From: JAHELQ01 sp965603365
Lineage (GTDB): Bacteria > Acidobacteriota > Aminicenantia > UBA2199
Direction of reading: 5' to 3'
Length of the DNA: 64,000 nucleotides
Assembly: GCA_965603365.1 (NCBI GenBank)
Contig: CBFDCR010000017.1
Location: 1 to 64,000 of the forward strand
The notes under the pieces: model-generated
What the model saw: the letters and a program-made list of their open reading frames with translations, nothing else
The model's database searches: none
What the model was told of the DNA's origin: nothing
Program-made: the position numbers and the translations under genes
Shown here: positions 37,077 through 46,158 of the stretch, one piece after another
Layout of the letters: every line of letters begins with the position of its first letter
How positions within the stretch are numbered: the stretch's first letter is position 1

Positions 37077-39921
37077 GAATGACCTCGTTCTGGCACCACT
37101 GTACCAGGAACTCCATGATGTGGCGATGTTGGCCCAACTGCAGCAGTTGGCGTGAATCGGGCAGCATCTCCACGATTCTCAAGGTCCGGGGCACCTTGGC
37201 CAGGCTCTTCTCAAACAGGCTGACCAGGAAGGGATTGCCAAAGGAGATATACTGGGGCTTATAGTCGTCCCGGCCGATTTTTTTCCCCTCTTCGGCCTTG
37301 ATATCTTCACGCTCCCAGCGGTTAAACAAAAAAATGAACACTTCATCCGGTATACCGACGGTCTGGCGCCATTCATTCAACCGGCAAAAATAGCACCAAT
37401 CGTCTTCATCGGTCCGGCGAAAGGGCAACTCTCCTTTCGGCACATACCATGTCCGCCGCTGCAGTACGATGCTGCCTTCGTAGACAATGCGGGGCTGCAT
37501 CCGTATTTTCCCGCCGGTCTGCTTATCTCCATTCAAATCCCCCTCCCAACCGCGATTGGCCGCATTGACCAGGGGCATGCAGAAGAGATAGCGGACCATG
37601 GTAAACTTCTCCAGCAGTTGAAACAGTTGGGAGCGTCCCATTTGGCCTTGAAACCCCAGATCGAACACAAAGGCCCTCTTCTGCGTGGGTTGGTGGTCCA
37701 GTTGGATGTCACCGCTCCCTTTATCCACCCTGACCTGGAGTTCCGTTATGGGAATCTGCCTTTCCGGCGGCAGGCTGTTGTGGCCGCTGGGTATCCAGAT
37801 TTCAAAAGGCATCAACGGCGGGTGCAGGTTGGCATTAAAATAGGAGGCGTCGGTATCCTCGATAAAAATATAATCCCCCCGCAGCGATTCGTTGTGTCGG
37901 CGGACATCTTCGGTAATCGCAGCCTCGAAGACGTGGAGAAAACGGCTGAACATCTTGCCGAATCCGGGAAAACTGGCATTCAGCACGCCCATCAATCTGG
38001 CCTTGCCGTCATCTGCCTCCTGGACAAAAAACTGAACAAAGGCGCCATAAGAACCGCGGCCGCTCCATTCGCCGGTACTTTCGGGAATTTCCCGGCTGAG
38101 GCGGTCAACCGTCTCAAAATCGATATTGACTTCCTGTTGACCGGCGATATCCCTCTGTTTCATATCGGCTGATAAACGCTCCTGCCAGCGTTTATTCTCT
38201 TCCTTCCGGGCAACGACAGCCGGAACCTCAAAGGCGCCTGACTGCTGCTGCTTCGCCTTTTCCAGTTCACGGGCCTCGGGTTTTTTAAACTCCCGGTAAT
38301 AGTCCTCATAAAAGGTAAACAGATCGACCCTTGCCTCCGGGCCGTACTTCTGTTCAAAATAGTGGCGCATCTTATCCCGTTCGTCCCGGTGCCCTTCAAA
38401 ACGCTTCATCTGCTGCAGCAGGCGGTGCAGGCTGGAGGTAAATTTTAACAGGCTCCGGCCATCGATTTCCGCCGAAATCTCCGCGGTGGTATCCTCGTAA
38501 AACATCTGCTCCGGTTTGAAATAAAAATAGGTGTTGGAGCGATGTCTAAATACTTCCTCCTTTTCCTCTTCTGCTTTTTTTTCTTCTTCCTCTTTCTTCT
38601 GCTCCCCCTGCTGCCGGATTTTCTTCAACTCCTCCGCCGACTTTCTCTCCTCTTCCGGCAGCCCGGCAGCCTCGTGCAGCTTCATACAGATCCCCCTGAA
38701 TCGGCTGTAGGCCTGTTTAAGAATCTCCTGGCGGGTCTCTACCCCGGCCTCTCCATAACGCTCGGCCAACTGCCGAACCTCTGCCAAAACCCCGGTCAAC
38801 TGGCTGACCAGAGGAATTTTTCCCGCCACCGGCGCCAACTGTTCCCGAAGTTTGATATCCCAGTCAGGATCGATGCCGGAGACCCCAAAATTGAACTCCA
38901 GGAAACCGTAGTCGATCAACTGCTTGAGATAGGCTTCGATCTCCTCGGCCGGGGCATCGATATATTCGTTATCTATAATGGAATGGATCAACTGGCCGAT
39001 GGTGATACCCTGTCTCTGCTGCCCGCTTAAGACCCGGAACACCTCCAGTACCGGACTTCCGGGGATACGCTGAAAAGCCTCGATATTATTGCTGTTGGTT
39101 AAAAATACGTAATGATCATCTTGCTGCTTTAAGGTGGGATTGGGCCGCACCAGCAATAAAAGACCAATCTCTCTATTCTGGGTCAACAGCCCCTTTAGAT
39201 ATTGATACAGGAAATTGTTGAGACGAATATGATTCCGGGTCCGGGGTTTGCTGTCCCGGTTAAACGAAAACAGCGCGGCACTGCTGCCGATTTTGGCCAT
39301 GGCCAGATTGGTAAAGGTGCTGAAGGGTGAGGTCTTGGCATACATGCGGGAGAGGTATTTTATCAGGCTTTTCTCTGTCTGGTAATCTCTTTTGCGCAAC
39401 TGTGCGCCTCTTCCCAGGTACGACGAAATCCGTTCCAGTAGAGACTGGCTGGCTAAAAGCAGCCCCTTTTGCAGGATTTTACCCTTTGCCAGGCTGTGCA
39501 GACTCTGCCTGGCCCCTTCCATCTCCCGGCTAAATGTTTCCTGGCCTTCTCGATGGATTACCCGCATCGCTTCCGTTAACTTCCGGTACTGCCGCCACTC
39601 TTCTTTAACGGTATCGGGCAAATGGGGCAGCAGTTGCTCCATCTTTTTTGGTGGAAAGGGTCTCTCATTGTACACATCCCGCCGGAAGTTGAGCGCCAGA
39701 TTCTGCAGCCTCTTGTCCACCAATGCGGGAATGATCTCGTACAACGCCGACGACATCCTCTCTTTCATTTGATCCAGTTCCCCCTGAAGGCGCATTTTTT
39801 TCTCGACCACCTTCATGGTCTCCGACACATTCAGGCTTTCAAATTCCTCAAACGGGCCGCCGCTGACCCGCAGCATCACATGGGGAAACAACTCGATGCC
39901 GTCACTCACCGTCTTATCCAC
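37060..39921 (-). CDS. lanB: lantibiotic dehydratase large subunit (glutamylation domain), pair 1
   Basis: 953 residues, Lant_dehydr_N type. The enzyme glutamylates Ser/Thr of the precursor using Glu-tRNA. The family marker block is KYLSRMYAKTSPFSTFTNLA, the 'SPFSTFT' variant seen in a separate LanB branch. Others are RPNPTLKQQDDHYVFLTNSN, GSYGAFVQFFVQEADDG and PRIVYEGSIVLQRRTWYVPK. A highly charged coiled-coil-like insertion (Lys/Glu runs, residues ~430-460) is unusual. It is paired with the SpaB_C gene downstream and distinct from the second LanB at 40883. Confidence 0.9.
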   Translation of the reverse strand: MDKTVSDGIELFPHVMLRVSGGPFEEFESLNVSETMKVVEKKMRLQGELDQMKERMSSALYEIIPALVDKRLQNLALNFRRDVYNERPFPPKKMEQLLPHLPDTVKEEWRQYRKLTEAMRVIHREGQETFSREMEGARQSLHSLAKGKILQKGLLLASQSLLERISSYLGRGAQLRKRDYQTEKSLIKYLSRMYAKTSPFSTFTNLAMAKIGSSAALFSFNRDSKPRTRNHIRLNNFLYQYLKGLLTQNREIGLLLLVRPNPTLKQQDDHYVFLTNSNNIEAFQRIPGSPVLEVFRVLSGQQRQGITIGQLIHSIIDNEYIDAPAEEIEAYLKQLIDYGFLEFNFGVSGIDPDWDIKLREQLAPVAGKIPLVSQLTGVLAEVRQLAERYGEAGVETRQEILKQAYSRFRGICMKLHEAAGLPEEERKSAEELKKIRQQGEQKKEEEEKKAEEEKEEVFRHRSNTYFYFKPEQMFYEDTTAEISAEIDGRSLLKFTSSLHRLLQQMKRFEGHRDERDKMRHYFEQKYGPEARVDLFTFYEDYYREFKKPEARELEKAKQQQSGAFEVPAVVARKEENKRWQERLSADMKQRDIAGQQEVNIDFETVDRLSREIPESTGEWSGRGSYGAFVQFFVQEADDGKARLMGVLNASFPGFGKMFSRFLHVFEAAITEDVRRHNESLRGDYIFIEDTDASYFNANLHPPLMPFEIWIPSGHNSLPPERQIPITELQVRVDKGSGDIQLDHQPTQKRAFVFDLGFQGQMGRSQLFQLLEKFTMVRYLFCMPLVNAANRGWEGDLNGDKQTGGKIRMQPRIVYEGSIVLQRRTWYVPKGELPFRRTDEDDWCYFCRLNEWRQTVGIPDEVFIFLFNRWEREDIKAEEGKKIGRDDYKPQYISFGNPFLVSLFEKSLAKVPRTLRIVEMLPDSRQLLQLGQHRHIMEFLVQWCQNEVIHESAG

Positions 39922-39968
39922 AAACCTCCTTTAATTCTTATCTCTGTATCTGTAACCATATTTTTTGC

Positions 39969-40886
39969 TTACTTGTTGTATTTTTGTCGGGCCAGGGTGG
40001 AGCGGTAGTGGTTGTAGAGGAAATCGTAAAGCACCATCTCGTGGGAACGCTGCTTGGATTTGAACAGGCGGTTATTCAGCATATGGATGTAACTACCCAT
40101 CAGGTCATTTAAGGGCCGTCCCAATTGCTGCTCCCGATCCAGGGCGAGTATTTGATCCGCCACCGGCCGAATGGCCGCCGACTTCCTGTCCAGCAGTTCA
40201 AACAAAGGCCGCATCTCATTTTCCTGGTCTTTGCCCCGATCCAGTACCTCCTCGATGTGGGGCCGCTCGTTCCGGTACTTGGTCTTTAACTGGTTCTTAA
40301 CACCCTTATCCACCCGAAACTCCCGGGCAAAATTGGTCTTTAAAATCTCTGAAAGCTCCAATTTCCGGGGCAAGTCATACCGAAAATCATCGAGCAACGT
40401 ATCGATGCCTCTTAAGCCGAACAGCCAGCGCACCACCTCACCCTCATCCCCTTCGATCATGGTCAGCATATCCACGATCATCCGGCTGTCGTGAAAAAAC
40501 AATATTTCCGCCGTCTCCATGGTGGCCGGGCTGTACCTCTCGACCTCCCGCTGGTAGGTGTCGGCCTGAACCCTCCATATCAAATCTTCGGCCACGTAGG
40601 GGGCGGCCAGTTCTTGCACCGCCTGAACAATCGTGCCGACACTCCGGGGAGTCTGGAAGTGAAAACGCACCCGCAAATGAAGCCGGGGATCGGCATAGCG
40701 GATAAAAAACCAATGGTCGATCACCCCCTGGGACAACAATTGTTCCGTTAAAGGTTTGACTACATCGGTCAGGATGATATCCGCGGTCTTTGGACCGGTG
40801 TAAAACTTATAATAGAGCCACTCGTCGCCGGGGATAAAAGTCCGCCGAACTTGTGGTTGGGTCGAATTTTGCGGTTGCATGATCAC
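39969..40886 (-). CDS. LanB elimination-domain subunit (SpaB_C / thiopeptide-type), pair 2
   Basis: 305 residues of the same TIGR03891 family as the gene at 36075 but clearly diverged. Blocks are GDEWLYYKFYTGPKTADIIL, HWFFIRYADPRLHLRVRFHF and DLMGSYIHMLNNRLFKSKQR. It overlaps the stop of the second large dehydratase (40883-40886, ATGA), so each large subunit has its own small partner directly downstream. Confidence 0.9.
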   Translation of the reverse strand: MIMQPQNSTQPQVRRTFIPGDEWLYYKFYTGPKTADIILTDVVKPLTEQLLSQGVIDHWFFIRYADPRLHLRVRFHFQTPRSVGTIVQAVQELAAPYVAEDLIWRVQADTYQREVERYSPATMETAEILFFHDSRMIVDMLTMIEGDEGEVVRWLFGLRGIDTLLDDFRYDLPRKLELSEILKTNFAREFRVDKGVKNQLKTKYRNERPHIEEVLDRGKDQENEMRPLFELLDRKSAAIRPVADQILALDREQQLGRPLNDLMGSYIHMLNNRLFKSKQRSHEMVLYDFLYNHYRSTLARQKYNK

Positions 40887-43138
40887 TCCCCTTTGCCTTT
40901 GGCGACATCTGTTTTATAAAAAGAGAAAATAAACTCGTTGGTAAATACCCCTTCCTCGTTTTTCACCAGTGCCTTCTCCGGCTCAAACAAAAATTCCACC
41001 AGTTGAAAATTGGGCCGGTTCTTCACCACCGAAAACAGTGTCTGAATGCATAGTACATTTCCCAGGTTGATAAACAGGTCGTTATCGCCGTCCATTAGAG
41101 ACACATAAGCCGGCATCCGCCGCTTTTCCCGCCACTGGCCCACCGCCTCCAGCAAACGATCGTCATCTTTTTTGATCTTCAGTAAATCCTTGATATCCTC
41201 CTTCCTGACATTCCAGCGGGCCAGAGATAAGATAATATTTCGATAGATCAACCGGGGCAGGAAGGGAAATTCATTGGCATGCTCGCCCCAGTTGAAACCA
41301 ACCCCGCCCCGCTTATTCTGGGTCTGCATGTCGCACAGAAACTGGTAAACCGGTAAGGCGTTGAAGGAGTAATTGTGGGCCGAGCTCAAGCGGGGCCGAA
41401 TCTCCTTGTTCAGCCTTTTGGAGCGGAGAAAAATATAATTCCCCCTTATCGAGACCATCAAATCCTGGAGGGGGATCTGGAAATCCCGGGGAACCGCCGC
41501 TTTGGCCAGGTAAGGGATCTCGTGATCCCGCAGCACCGGCCGCAGCAAAATATTACCGATCCGGGATTCCGGCAGGTGGATAATTTCTGCATAAACGGTA
41601 TCGGGATTGGTCTCTTCCTCCCGGCCGGTCACTGTCTTGACAAACTCGTGGGTGGCGGGATCGGCATGGCAAAAGCGGCCCAGCAAATTGGCGGCACTGG
41701 CGCCGCCGGCAGAATTCATGATCACCCTCTTTTGGGCACTCTCTCCCTCACCCTCTACCAATACGCTGACCATGGTGGAAAAGGTATCGGGCAAATCGTC
41801 CCAACTGACCTCAAAGGGTTCGATATCTTTATCGGTGAGTTCCACCTCGTATTGATTGTCTTCCAGCGCCTGCCTATATTTTCCCAGCAAAAACGATTGA
41901 ACCCGGTTCCATCTCAATTCAAAATCTTCACTTGAGGCCGGCAGCACCAGGTCATCCACCAGGGGGGCCACATCACCGGCATCGCTGTCCTGGCGATAGC
42001 CGACGCCGAATTCCGTATCCAGTGCCCGGATCAAGGGCACTTCCCGGTCTTCATACCGCTCATAAAAGGCCTCTCTAAAGCGACTCAGATTGGTTCTAGC
42101 AGGCCTCACGCTCAATCGATTCATGGCCTCAATGCCCTCAAAAATATCGTCTGTTAGGGATCGGTCCAGGGTGCAGGCGAGGGCGGGCTTGACCATATCG
42201 GTTTGAAACAGGTACTTCAATTCAAAATTCGTCACCAGGGGCTTCAAATCATCGGCAATCTTAGAATAATAGGCAACCGTCGAGCCTATGGGTGATCGAT
42301 CCATCTCGTCCAATGATTTCCTGGTTTTTATCAGGGCCTCTTTGACAGCATCGATCTTCTCGATAGGCCCCAGTATCTTTAGAATTTGTTCCAGGAATTC
42401 CGGCCCGGTGATGGCCGGCTCCAATTCATTGAGCAGCAGTTGACTGTCAATCAGTTCGCCGATAAACTCCCGGGCCTCTTCAACGGTAATTTCCTCATCC
42501 ACCAGCAATTCCGCCAGATCCTGTAAGTAGGCCCCCTCCACCGCCGCGTTTAACACCCGCTGCAAGTACTCCGAATCGTCCACCGCCACGATATGGTGGG
42601 AGCGCCGGGCGGTCTGATAACGGAATTCCACATACCGCACCTGGGTGCCGGCCGAGTAAATACTGGTATTGGGATAATATTTGATCTTATCCTTAATATC
42701 CGGATGCCCGGCCAGATCCTGGGCCAAGGCGCAGAGATAGTTCATGTCCAGCCGGGTATGGCGCGTATAGGCCGACTGGGGAGGTAATTCGATACGATCT
42801 GCCTCCTCCCAACTGCCCAGGCAGAAACCGGCAAACAGGCCAAAGGGGGTGCAGCGGCAGGACATGCGGATGATGTAGCGCAGCAGGGCATAGTGGAGCT
42901 TCTCTACCTCCTTCTTATCCGTTAATTCGCCAGCCAACCACTTCTGCATTTTGTCGAATAAGTTGGGAGAGGCCAGCCAGATGGCCTCCTGGATCTGGGG
43001 CATCTGGTAAAGCCCCGTTAACTGTTCTACCGGCGTTTCCCTGCCGCCCACAACGGATTCAAGAAAGTTATAGGTGAACAGGGGAGAACGCAACACAAAG
43101 TACGGAAAATTCTGATAGGGAATTTTATTATTGCTCAT
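40883..43138 (-). CDS. lanB: lantibiotic dehydratase large subunit (glutamylation domain), pair 2
   Basis: 751 residues, Lant_dehydr_N type with the canonical marker LRYIIRMSCRCTPFGLFAGF. Other blocks are RHTRLDMNYLCALAQDL, GNYIFLRSKRLNKEIRPRLS and NYSFNALPVYQFLCDM, the end of the glutamylation domain. It is more like classic NisB/MibB N-domains than the 953-residue paralogue. It is the first enzyme gene after the precursor and a small membrane protein. Transcription probably continues through 40883, 39969, 37060, 36075 and 34039. Confidence 0.92.
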   Translation of the reverse strand: MSNNKIPYQNFPYFVLRSPLFTYNFLESVVGGRETPVEQLTGLYQMPQIQEAIWLASPNLFDKMQKWLAGELTDKKEVEKLHYALLRYIIRMSCRCTPFGLFAGFCLGSWEEADRIELPPQSAYTRHTRLDMNYLCALAQDLAGHPDIKDKIKYYPNTSIYSAGTQVRYVEFRYQTARRSHHIVAVDDSEYLQRVLNAAVEGAYLQDLAELLVDEEITVEEAREFIGELIDSQLLLNELEPAITGPEFLEQILKILGPIEKIDAVKEALIKTRKSLDEMDRSPIGSTVAYYSKIADDLKPLVTNFELKYLFQTDMVKPALACTLDRSLTDDIFEGIEAMNRLSVRPARTNLSRFREAFYERYEDREVPLIRALDTEFGVGYRQDSDAGDVAPLVDDLVLPASSEDFELRWNRVQSFLLGKYRQALEDNQYEVELTDKDIEPFEVSWDDLPDTFSTMVSVLVEGEGESAQKRVIMNSAGGASAANLLGRFCHADPATHEFVKTVTGREEETNPDTVYAEIIHLPESRIGNILLRPVLRDHEIPYLAKAAVPRDFQIPLQDLMVSIRGNYIFLRSKRLNKEIRPRLSSAHNYSFNALPVYQFLCDMQTQNKRGGVGFNWGEHANEFPFLPRLIYRNIILSLARWNVRKEDIKDLLKIKKDDDRLLEAVGQWREKRRMPAYVSLMDGDNDLFINLGNVLCIQTLFSVVKNRPNFQLVEFLFEPEKALVKNEEGVFTNEFIFSFYKTDVAKGKGE

Positions 43139-43173
43139 GTTTAATCATAACATTTTTGGATTTATAGTGTCAA

Positions 43174-43518
43174 CTAAAAGAATGCACAGGTGCCCAGGCC
43201 GGCGGACACGATATACACCGAAAACCGGCTCAAGGCATACATGAACTGATTCATTTGATAGTGGGTGGACACCCCGGCTCGGGATCTTCTATTATTGTTC
43301 GTAATACCCCTGGTTTCACCCAATCCTTCGGGAGAGGGCAGGGCCTTCTGGCAGGCTATATACCGAGCTTCATTGCTGTCATGACTCACGAACCAGTCAA
43401 AGGTGAATAGGCTGAATGCCGCCGCCAATCCGATACTCAGTATCATGGAGACGGCCAGGAAGGATATTTTCTTCTTATTACTGCCCGTCTTTGCTCTCAT
43501 CAACATTTCTCTTTTCAT
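43174..43518 (-). CDS. small two-helix membrane protein in the lanthipeptide locus
   Basis: 114 residues with two hydrophobic segments (FLAVSMILSIGLAAAFSLF and FMYALSRFSVYIVSAGLGTC) around a polar loop. A purine-rich stretch (AAAAGAGAA) precedes the second Met. It lies 36 bp before the first lanB and 176 bp after the precursor stop. No family was recognised. By position it could be an immunity or export helper, but the locus shows no ABC transporter and no leader protease. Confidence 0.5.
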   Translation of the reverse strand: MKREMLMRAKTGSNKKKISFLAVSMILSIGLAAAFSLFTFDWFVSHDSNEARYIACQKALPSPEGLGETRGITNNNRRSRAGVSTHYQMNQFMYALSRFSVYIVSAGLGTCAFF

Positions 43519-43694
43519 CTGTTACTAATATAAACTAACACCTTTAAATTTTCAAATATTAGCCGCCATATATTTCAGTTTTCTCGACTCTCCGCATATT
43601 TTGCCTGCACAAATCCTCCCGACTATACGTCACCTCTTGCTTCCAACCCCGGATCAACAAGATCCTGCCGGGCTAAAGTCTTAAAATAACGGAT

Positions 43695-43913
43695 TCAGCA
43701 GCAATTTCCAGATCCGCACTGGGTCATACATTCAGAATCGGTACACCCAGGAATACAAGTAAAAAGCGGATAGCAGGTAGGTCCATCAATTGTGGTTGGG
43801 GTTGGAAGTGGGCCAGGCCCTCTTCCCTTGACGACCCCCATCTCCTTGTTGTTCAAATGGGCAACCGTCTTTTTGTTTAAAACTAACTTTTTGTTAAACG
43901 TTTTTGGCTTCAT
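43695..43913 (-). CDS. lanA: class I lanthipeptide precursor (LanA)
   Basis: 72 residues from the ATG at 43913, set by GGAGGTG 4 bases upstream. The leader MKPKTFNKKLVLNKKTVAHL plus NNKEMGVVKG matches the Bacteroidota-type class I lanthipeptide leader, except that the usual final Gly-Gly reads Gly30-Arg31. The core holds nine Ser/Thr (38, 40, 41, 46, 52, 58, 60, 64, 68) and seven Cys (47, 53, 57, 62, 66, 71, 72). It ends in a Cys-Cys pair and has a Pro-rich start (GPGPLPTPTT). This is ample material for several (methyl)lanthionine rings made by the LanB pairs and LanC encoded downstream. Confidence 0.88.
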   Translation of the reverse strand: MKPKTFNKKLVLNKKTVAHLNNKEMGVVKGRGPGPLPTPTTIDGPTCYPLFTCIPGCTDSECMTQCGSGNCC

Positions 43914-44023
43914 AGCCACCTCCATTCATAGTTTCTTTCTGCCACTATTGTAAACAAAAAAAATAAATTTTGCAACCTTTATTGATTCTTCCTGCAATCA
44001 GCCTGAAGGGGCGTTTTTTAACT

Positions 44024-44794
44024 TTAAAGACCCCCTGAAATGTCTATGATTTCACCGGTAATATTCTGTGAATGATCGGATGCCAGAAACATGACCAATT
44101 GAGCCACATCATCTTCTGTTGTAAGGTGTCCGGTATCGGTACCTGCCGTTAATCTTCTCAACATTTCTTCGGAAGTTACGCCTACTTTACTCGCCATTAT
44201 TGGCAATCGGCATTTGATAATACGGTCTGTTAATACAAGCCCGGGTGCCACTGCATTGACGGTGATTCCATACATTGCCACCTCCTTTGACAATGTCCTG
44301 GTAAGGGTATTTAATCCAGCCTTACTAATGTTGTAAGTGGCAGAATTGGGAGTATTCTTTCTATATGCTACAGAAGAGATATTGATGATCCGGCCAAAAT
44401 TATTCTCAATCATTTTGGGCAGAACCAATCTGGATAAATAAAAAATGCTGAAAAGATTGACTTGCATCACTTTTCTCAATTCCTTAATGGGAGTTTCAAC
44501 AACGGGGCCCATGTATCCTGAGATAGCCGCATTATTAACCAGGATATCGATACGCCCAAATTCTTCGATTACATCATGAACTGTCTGTACTATCTCTTTA
44601 TCTTTAGCCAGGTCGGTACGATAAAATTTTGCTTGCCTTTCGTTATAAGAAACTATAGATTTAACGACACTTTTCCCCTTTACCTGATTTCGACCCAAAA
44701 TAATGACTGAAGCACCAGCGATCGAGAGTCTGTAACTTATGGCCCTGCCGATTCCACCGGAACCGCCGGTCACCAGAGCGACCCTATCCTTCAT
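44024..44794 (-). CDS. short-chain dehydrogenase/reductase (FabG-like)
   Basis: 256 residues from the ATG at 44794, which has GGAG 8 bases upstream; the frame is open further upstream but without family similarity. Classical SDR motifs: TGGSGGIGRAISY (dinucleotide binding), LVNNAAISGY, IINISSVAYRKN and the active-site Tyr-x3-Lys in SATYNISKAGLNTLTR. The acid patch suggests NAD(P)H use. It ends 111 bp before the lanthipeptide precursor and starts 135 bp after a truncated precursor leader. It may therefore tailor the peptide (as LanO-type reductases do) or be an unrelated reductase. Confidence 0.85.
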   Translation of the reverse strand: MKDRVALVTGGSGGIGRAISYRLSIAGASVIILGRNQVKGKSVVKSIVSYNERQAKFYRTDLAKDKEIVQTVHDVIEEFGRIDILVNNAAISGYMGPVVETPIKELRKVMQVNLFSIFYLSRLVLPKMIENNFGRIINISSVAYRKNTPNSATYNISKAGLNTLTRTLSKEVAMYGITVNAVAPGLVLTDRIIKCRLPIMASKVGVTSEEMLRRLTAGTDTGHLTTEDDVAQLVMFLASDHSQNITGEIIDISGGL

Positions 44795-44929
44795 GGGTTT
44801 TCTCCGCTCCATTTTTTTCTCCGACTCATTCCCCATATTCGTGTTCATCTCTACATCACCCACGCTCTCCACGATGCCCCTGGCTGCGGGTTGGGAACGG
44901 ATTCTATTCATATTTTCCCTCTTTGTGTC

Positions 44930-44992
44930 TCACAACCGGGCAGCGGTCTTTGGGATTAAAAACAGCCCTTTGTTAAACCTTATTAGCCTCAT
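44930..44992 (-). pseudogene. truncated second lanthipeptide precursor (leader only)
   Basis: Twenty codons (MRLIRFNKGLFLIPKTAARL) then TGA, preceded by the same GGAGGTGG-x-TATG context as lanA. The DNA over the ribosome site and first ten codons is close to that of lanA, and the peptide aligns with MKPKTFNKKLVLNKKTVAHL over its whole length. After the stop the same frame reads DTKREN, similar to the NNKEM of the intact leader, and then similarity is lost. It therefore looks like a duplicated precursor gene killed by a stop codon and erosion of its core. Confidence 0.75.
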
Positions 44993-45094
44993 AACCACCT
45001 CCTAATAGCACTTCCTTCTCAATTATTAATATAAATCAATAAAAGAATTTTTCAACTGAAAACCATTCTGTCGGTAATTTTTTTTGAGTTTTAG

Positions 45095-45649
45095 CTAAGA
45101 TTTCCGATTTTTTTCAGGCAGAGGCAGCCATCTGGGTACCCTCTCTTTATACCGGCGAAAGGCTTCGCCGAATTGGGCTTCCAACAGCTTCTCTTCATAA
45201 CCGGCAATGTAGTTGTAGAAAAAGAAGATGACGATCCAGAAGAGAAGGGAGAGGAGGGAGAGGGTGGCCACAATCATGCCCAGGTAGAGCAGCAGGGCAC
45301 CCAGGTATATGGGGTGCCTGACCCGGCCAAATACCCCCTCGGTAATCACCTCCGGCGGGTTCCGCACCTCTTTAAACACAACCCACAGGCCTGTTTTGGC
45401 CAGGTAACCGGAAAAAAGAAACAGGATGATCATCAGGGGGATCTGGATATAGTCGGGGAAACGGGGACTCAAGAATGTGGAAAACTTAAAAACGAACGAA
45501 TCCAATCCCCAGATCAACAGGAACAGTGCCAGCAGGATCAGTTGGCCGGCATCGCCGAAAGGATGCTCCCCAACCAGGTCCGTCCGGCCCCCATGTTCGG
45601 ATCTTTTCAAAACCCTCAATTCCTTTTCTTGTTTTGTCATTTCACTCAC
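45095..45649 (-). CDS. membrane methyltransferase of the ICMT/PEMT type
   Basis: 184 residues with four to five membrane helices (LILLALFLLIWGLDSFVF, IPLMIILFLFSGYLAKTG, GALLLYLGMIVATLSLLSLL). The conserved SAM/metal-side block VFGRVRHPIYLGALLLYLG and the C-terminal EEKLLEAQFGEAFRRYKERV are typical of isoprenylcysteine/phospholipid methyltransferases. These methylate small lipids or peptide C-termini. Its closeness to the lanthipeptide locus could be coincidence. Confidence 0.85.
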   Translation of the reverse strand: MSEMTKQEKELRVLKRSEHGGRTDLVGEHPFGDAGQLILLALFLLIWGLDSFVFKFSTFLSPRFPDYIQIPLMIILFLFSGYLAKTGLWVVFKEVRNPPEVITEGVFGRVRHPIYLGALLLYLGMIVATLSLLSLLFWIVIFFFYNYIAGYEEKLLEAQFGEAFRRYKERVPRWLPLPEKNRKS

Positions 45650-45764
45650 TCACATTTCTAATTTCATTATACTACCATACGCCCCCCATTAAATAAAGTC
45701 CAACCCGCAAAAACAAAAAAAGTTAGAGTAGATGGGTAATAAACTCCTCTCCGGGAAAACTTCA

Positions 45765-46148
45765 TCAGTCGTCTTCAATGATAATCATGGTGGGCGGAGA
45801 GTTCACCTCGGCAAATTCGTCGTATTTTTTACAATAGATGGCGTAGGGATGTTCCACTCCGCTCTTTGTGCTCGTATTCGACTTCAATACGAGAGTTTTT
45901 GAGGTTGCATTTTTACGTACATCGATAAGTCGGACCGGTTTCTGATCGGGATCATCTTCAAAATAGAACTCAAGTTTAGGAATAAAGATGCTGGAAGCGG
46001 TGCGAACCGACCGGAGCCTCACGCCATCACCTTTCCTTAAAAGCAAACACCCGGGAGAAACGATAACTTTACTGTCACCTTTGAGATCACAAATTATCGT
46101 GACCATCTGATCCACTTTTGGTTTTAATTCATCTTGCTCCTTTATCAC
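45765..46148 (-). CDS. hypothetical protein, small beta-rich
   Basis: 127 residues from a GTG at 46148 with AAGGAGG 6 bases upstream, 10 bp after the kinase-TPR gene and therefore probably translated from the same message. There is no signal peptide. Mostly beta-like (KVIVSPGCLLLRKGDGVRLR, FIPKLEFYFEDDP, PYAIYCKKYDEF) and ending in PPTMIIIEDD. The pattern faintly recalls cupredoxin-like folds, but no family was recognised. It may be a partner or substrate of the kinase. Confidence 0.65.
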   Translation of the reverse strand: MIKEQDELKPKVDQMVTIICDLKGDSKVIVSPGCLLLRKGDGVRLRSVRTASSIFIPKLEFYFEDDPDQKPVRLIDVRKNATSKTLVLKSNTSTKSGVEHPYAIYCKKYDEFAEVNSPPTMIIIEDD

Positions 46149-46158
46149 TCTATCCTCC

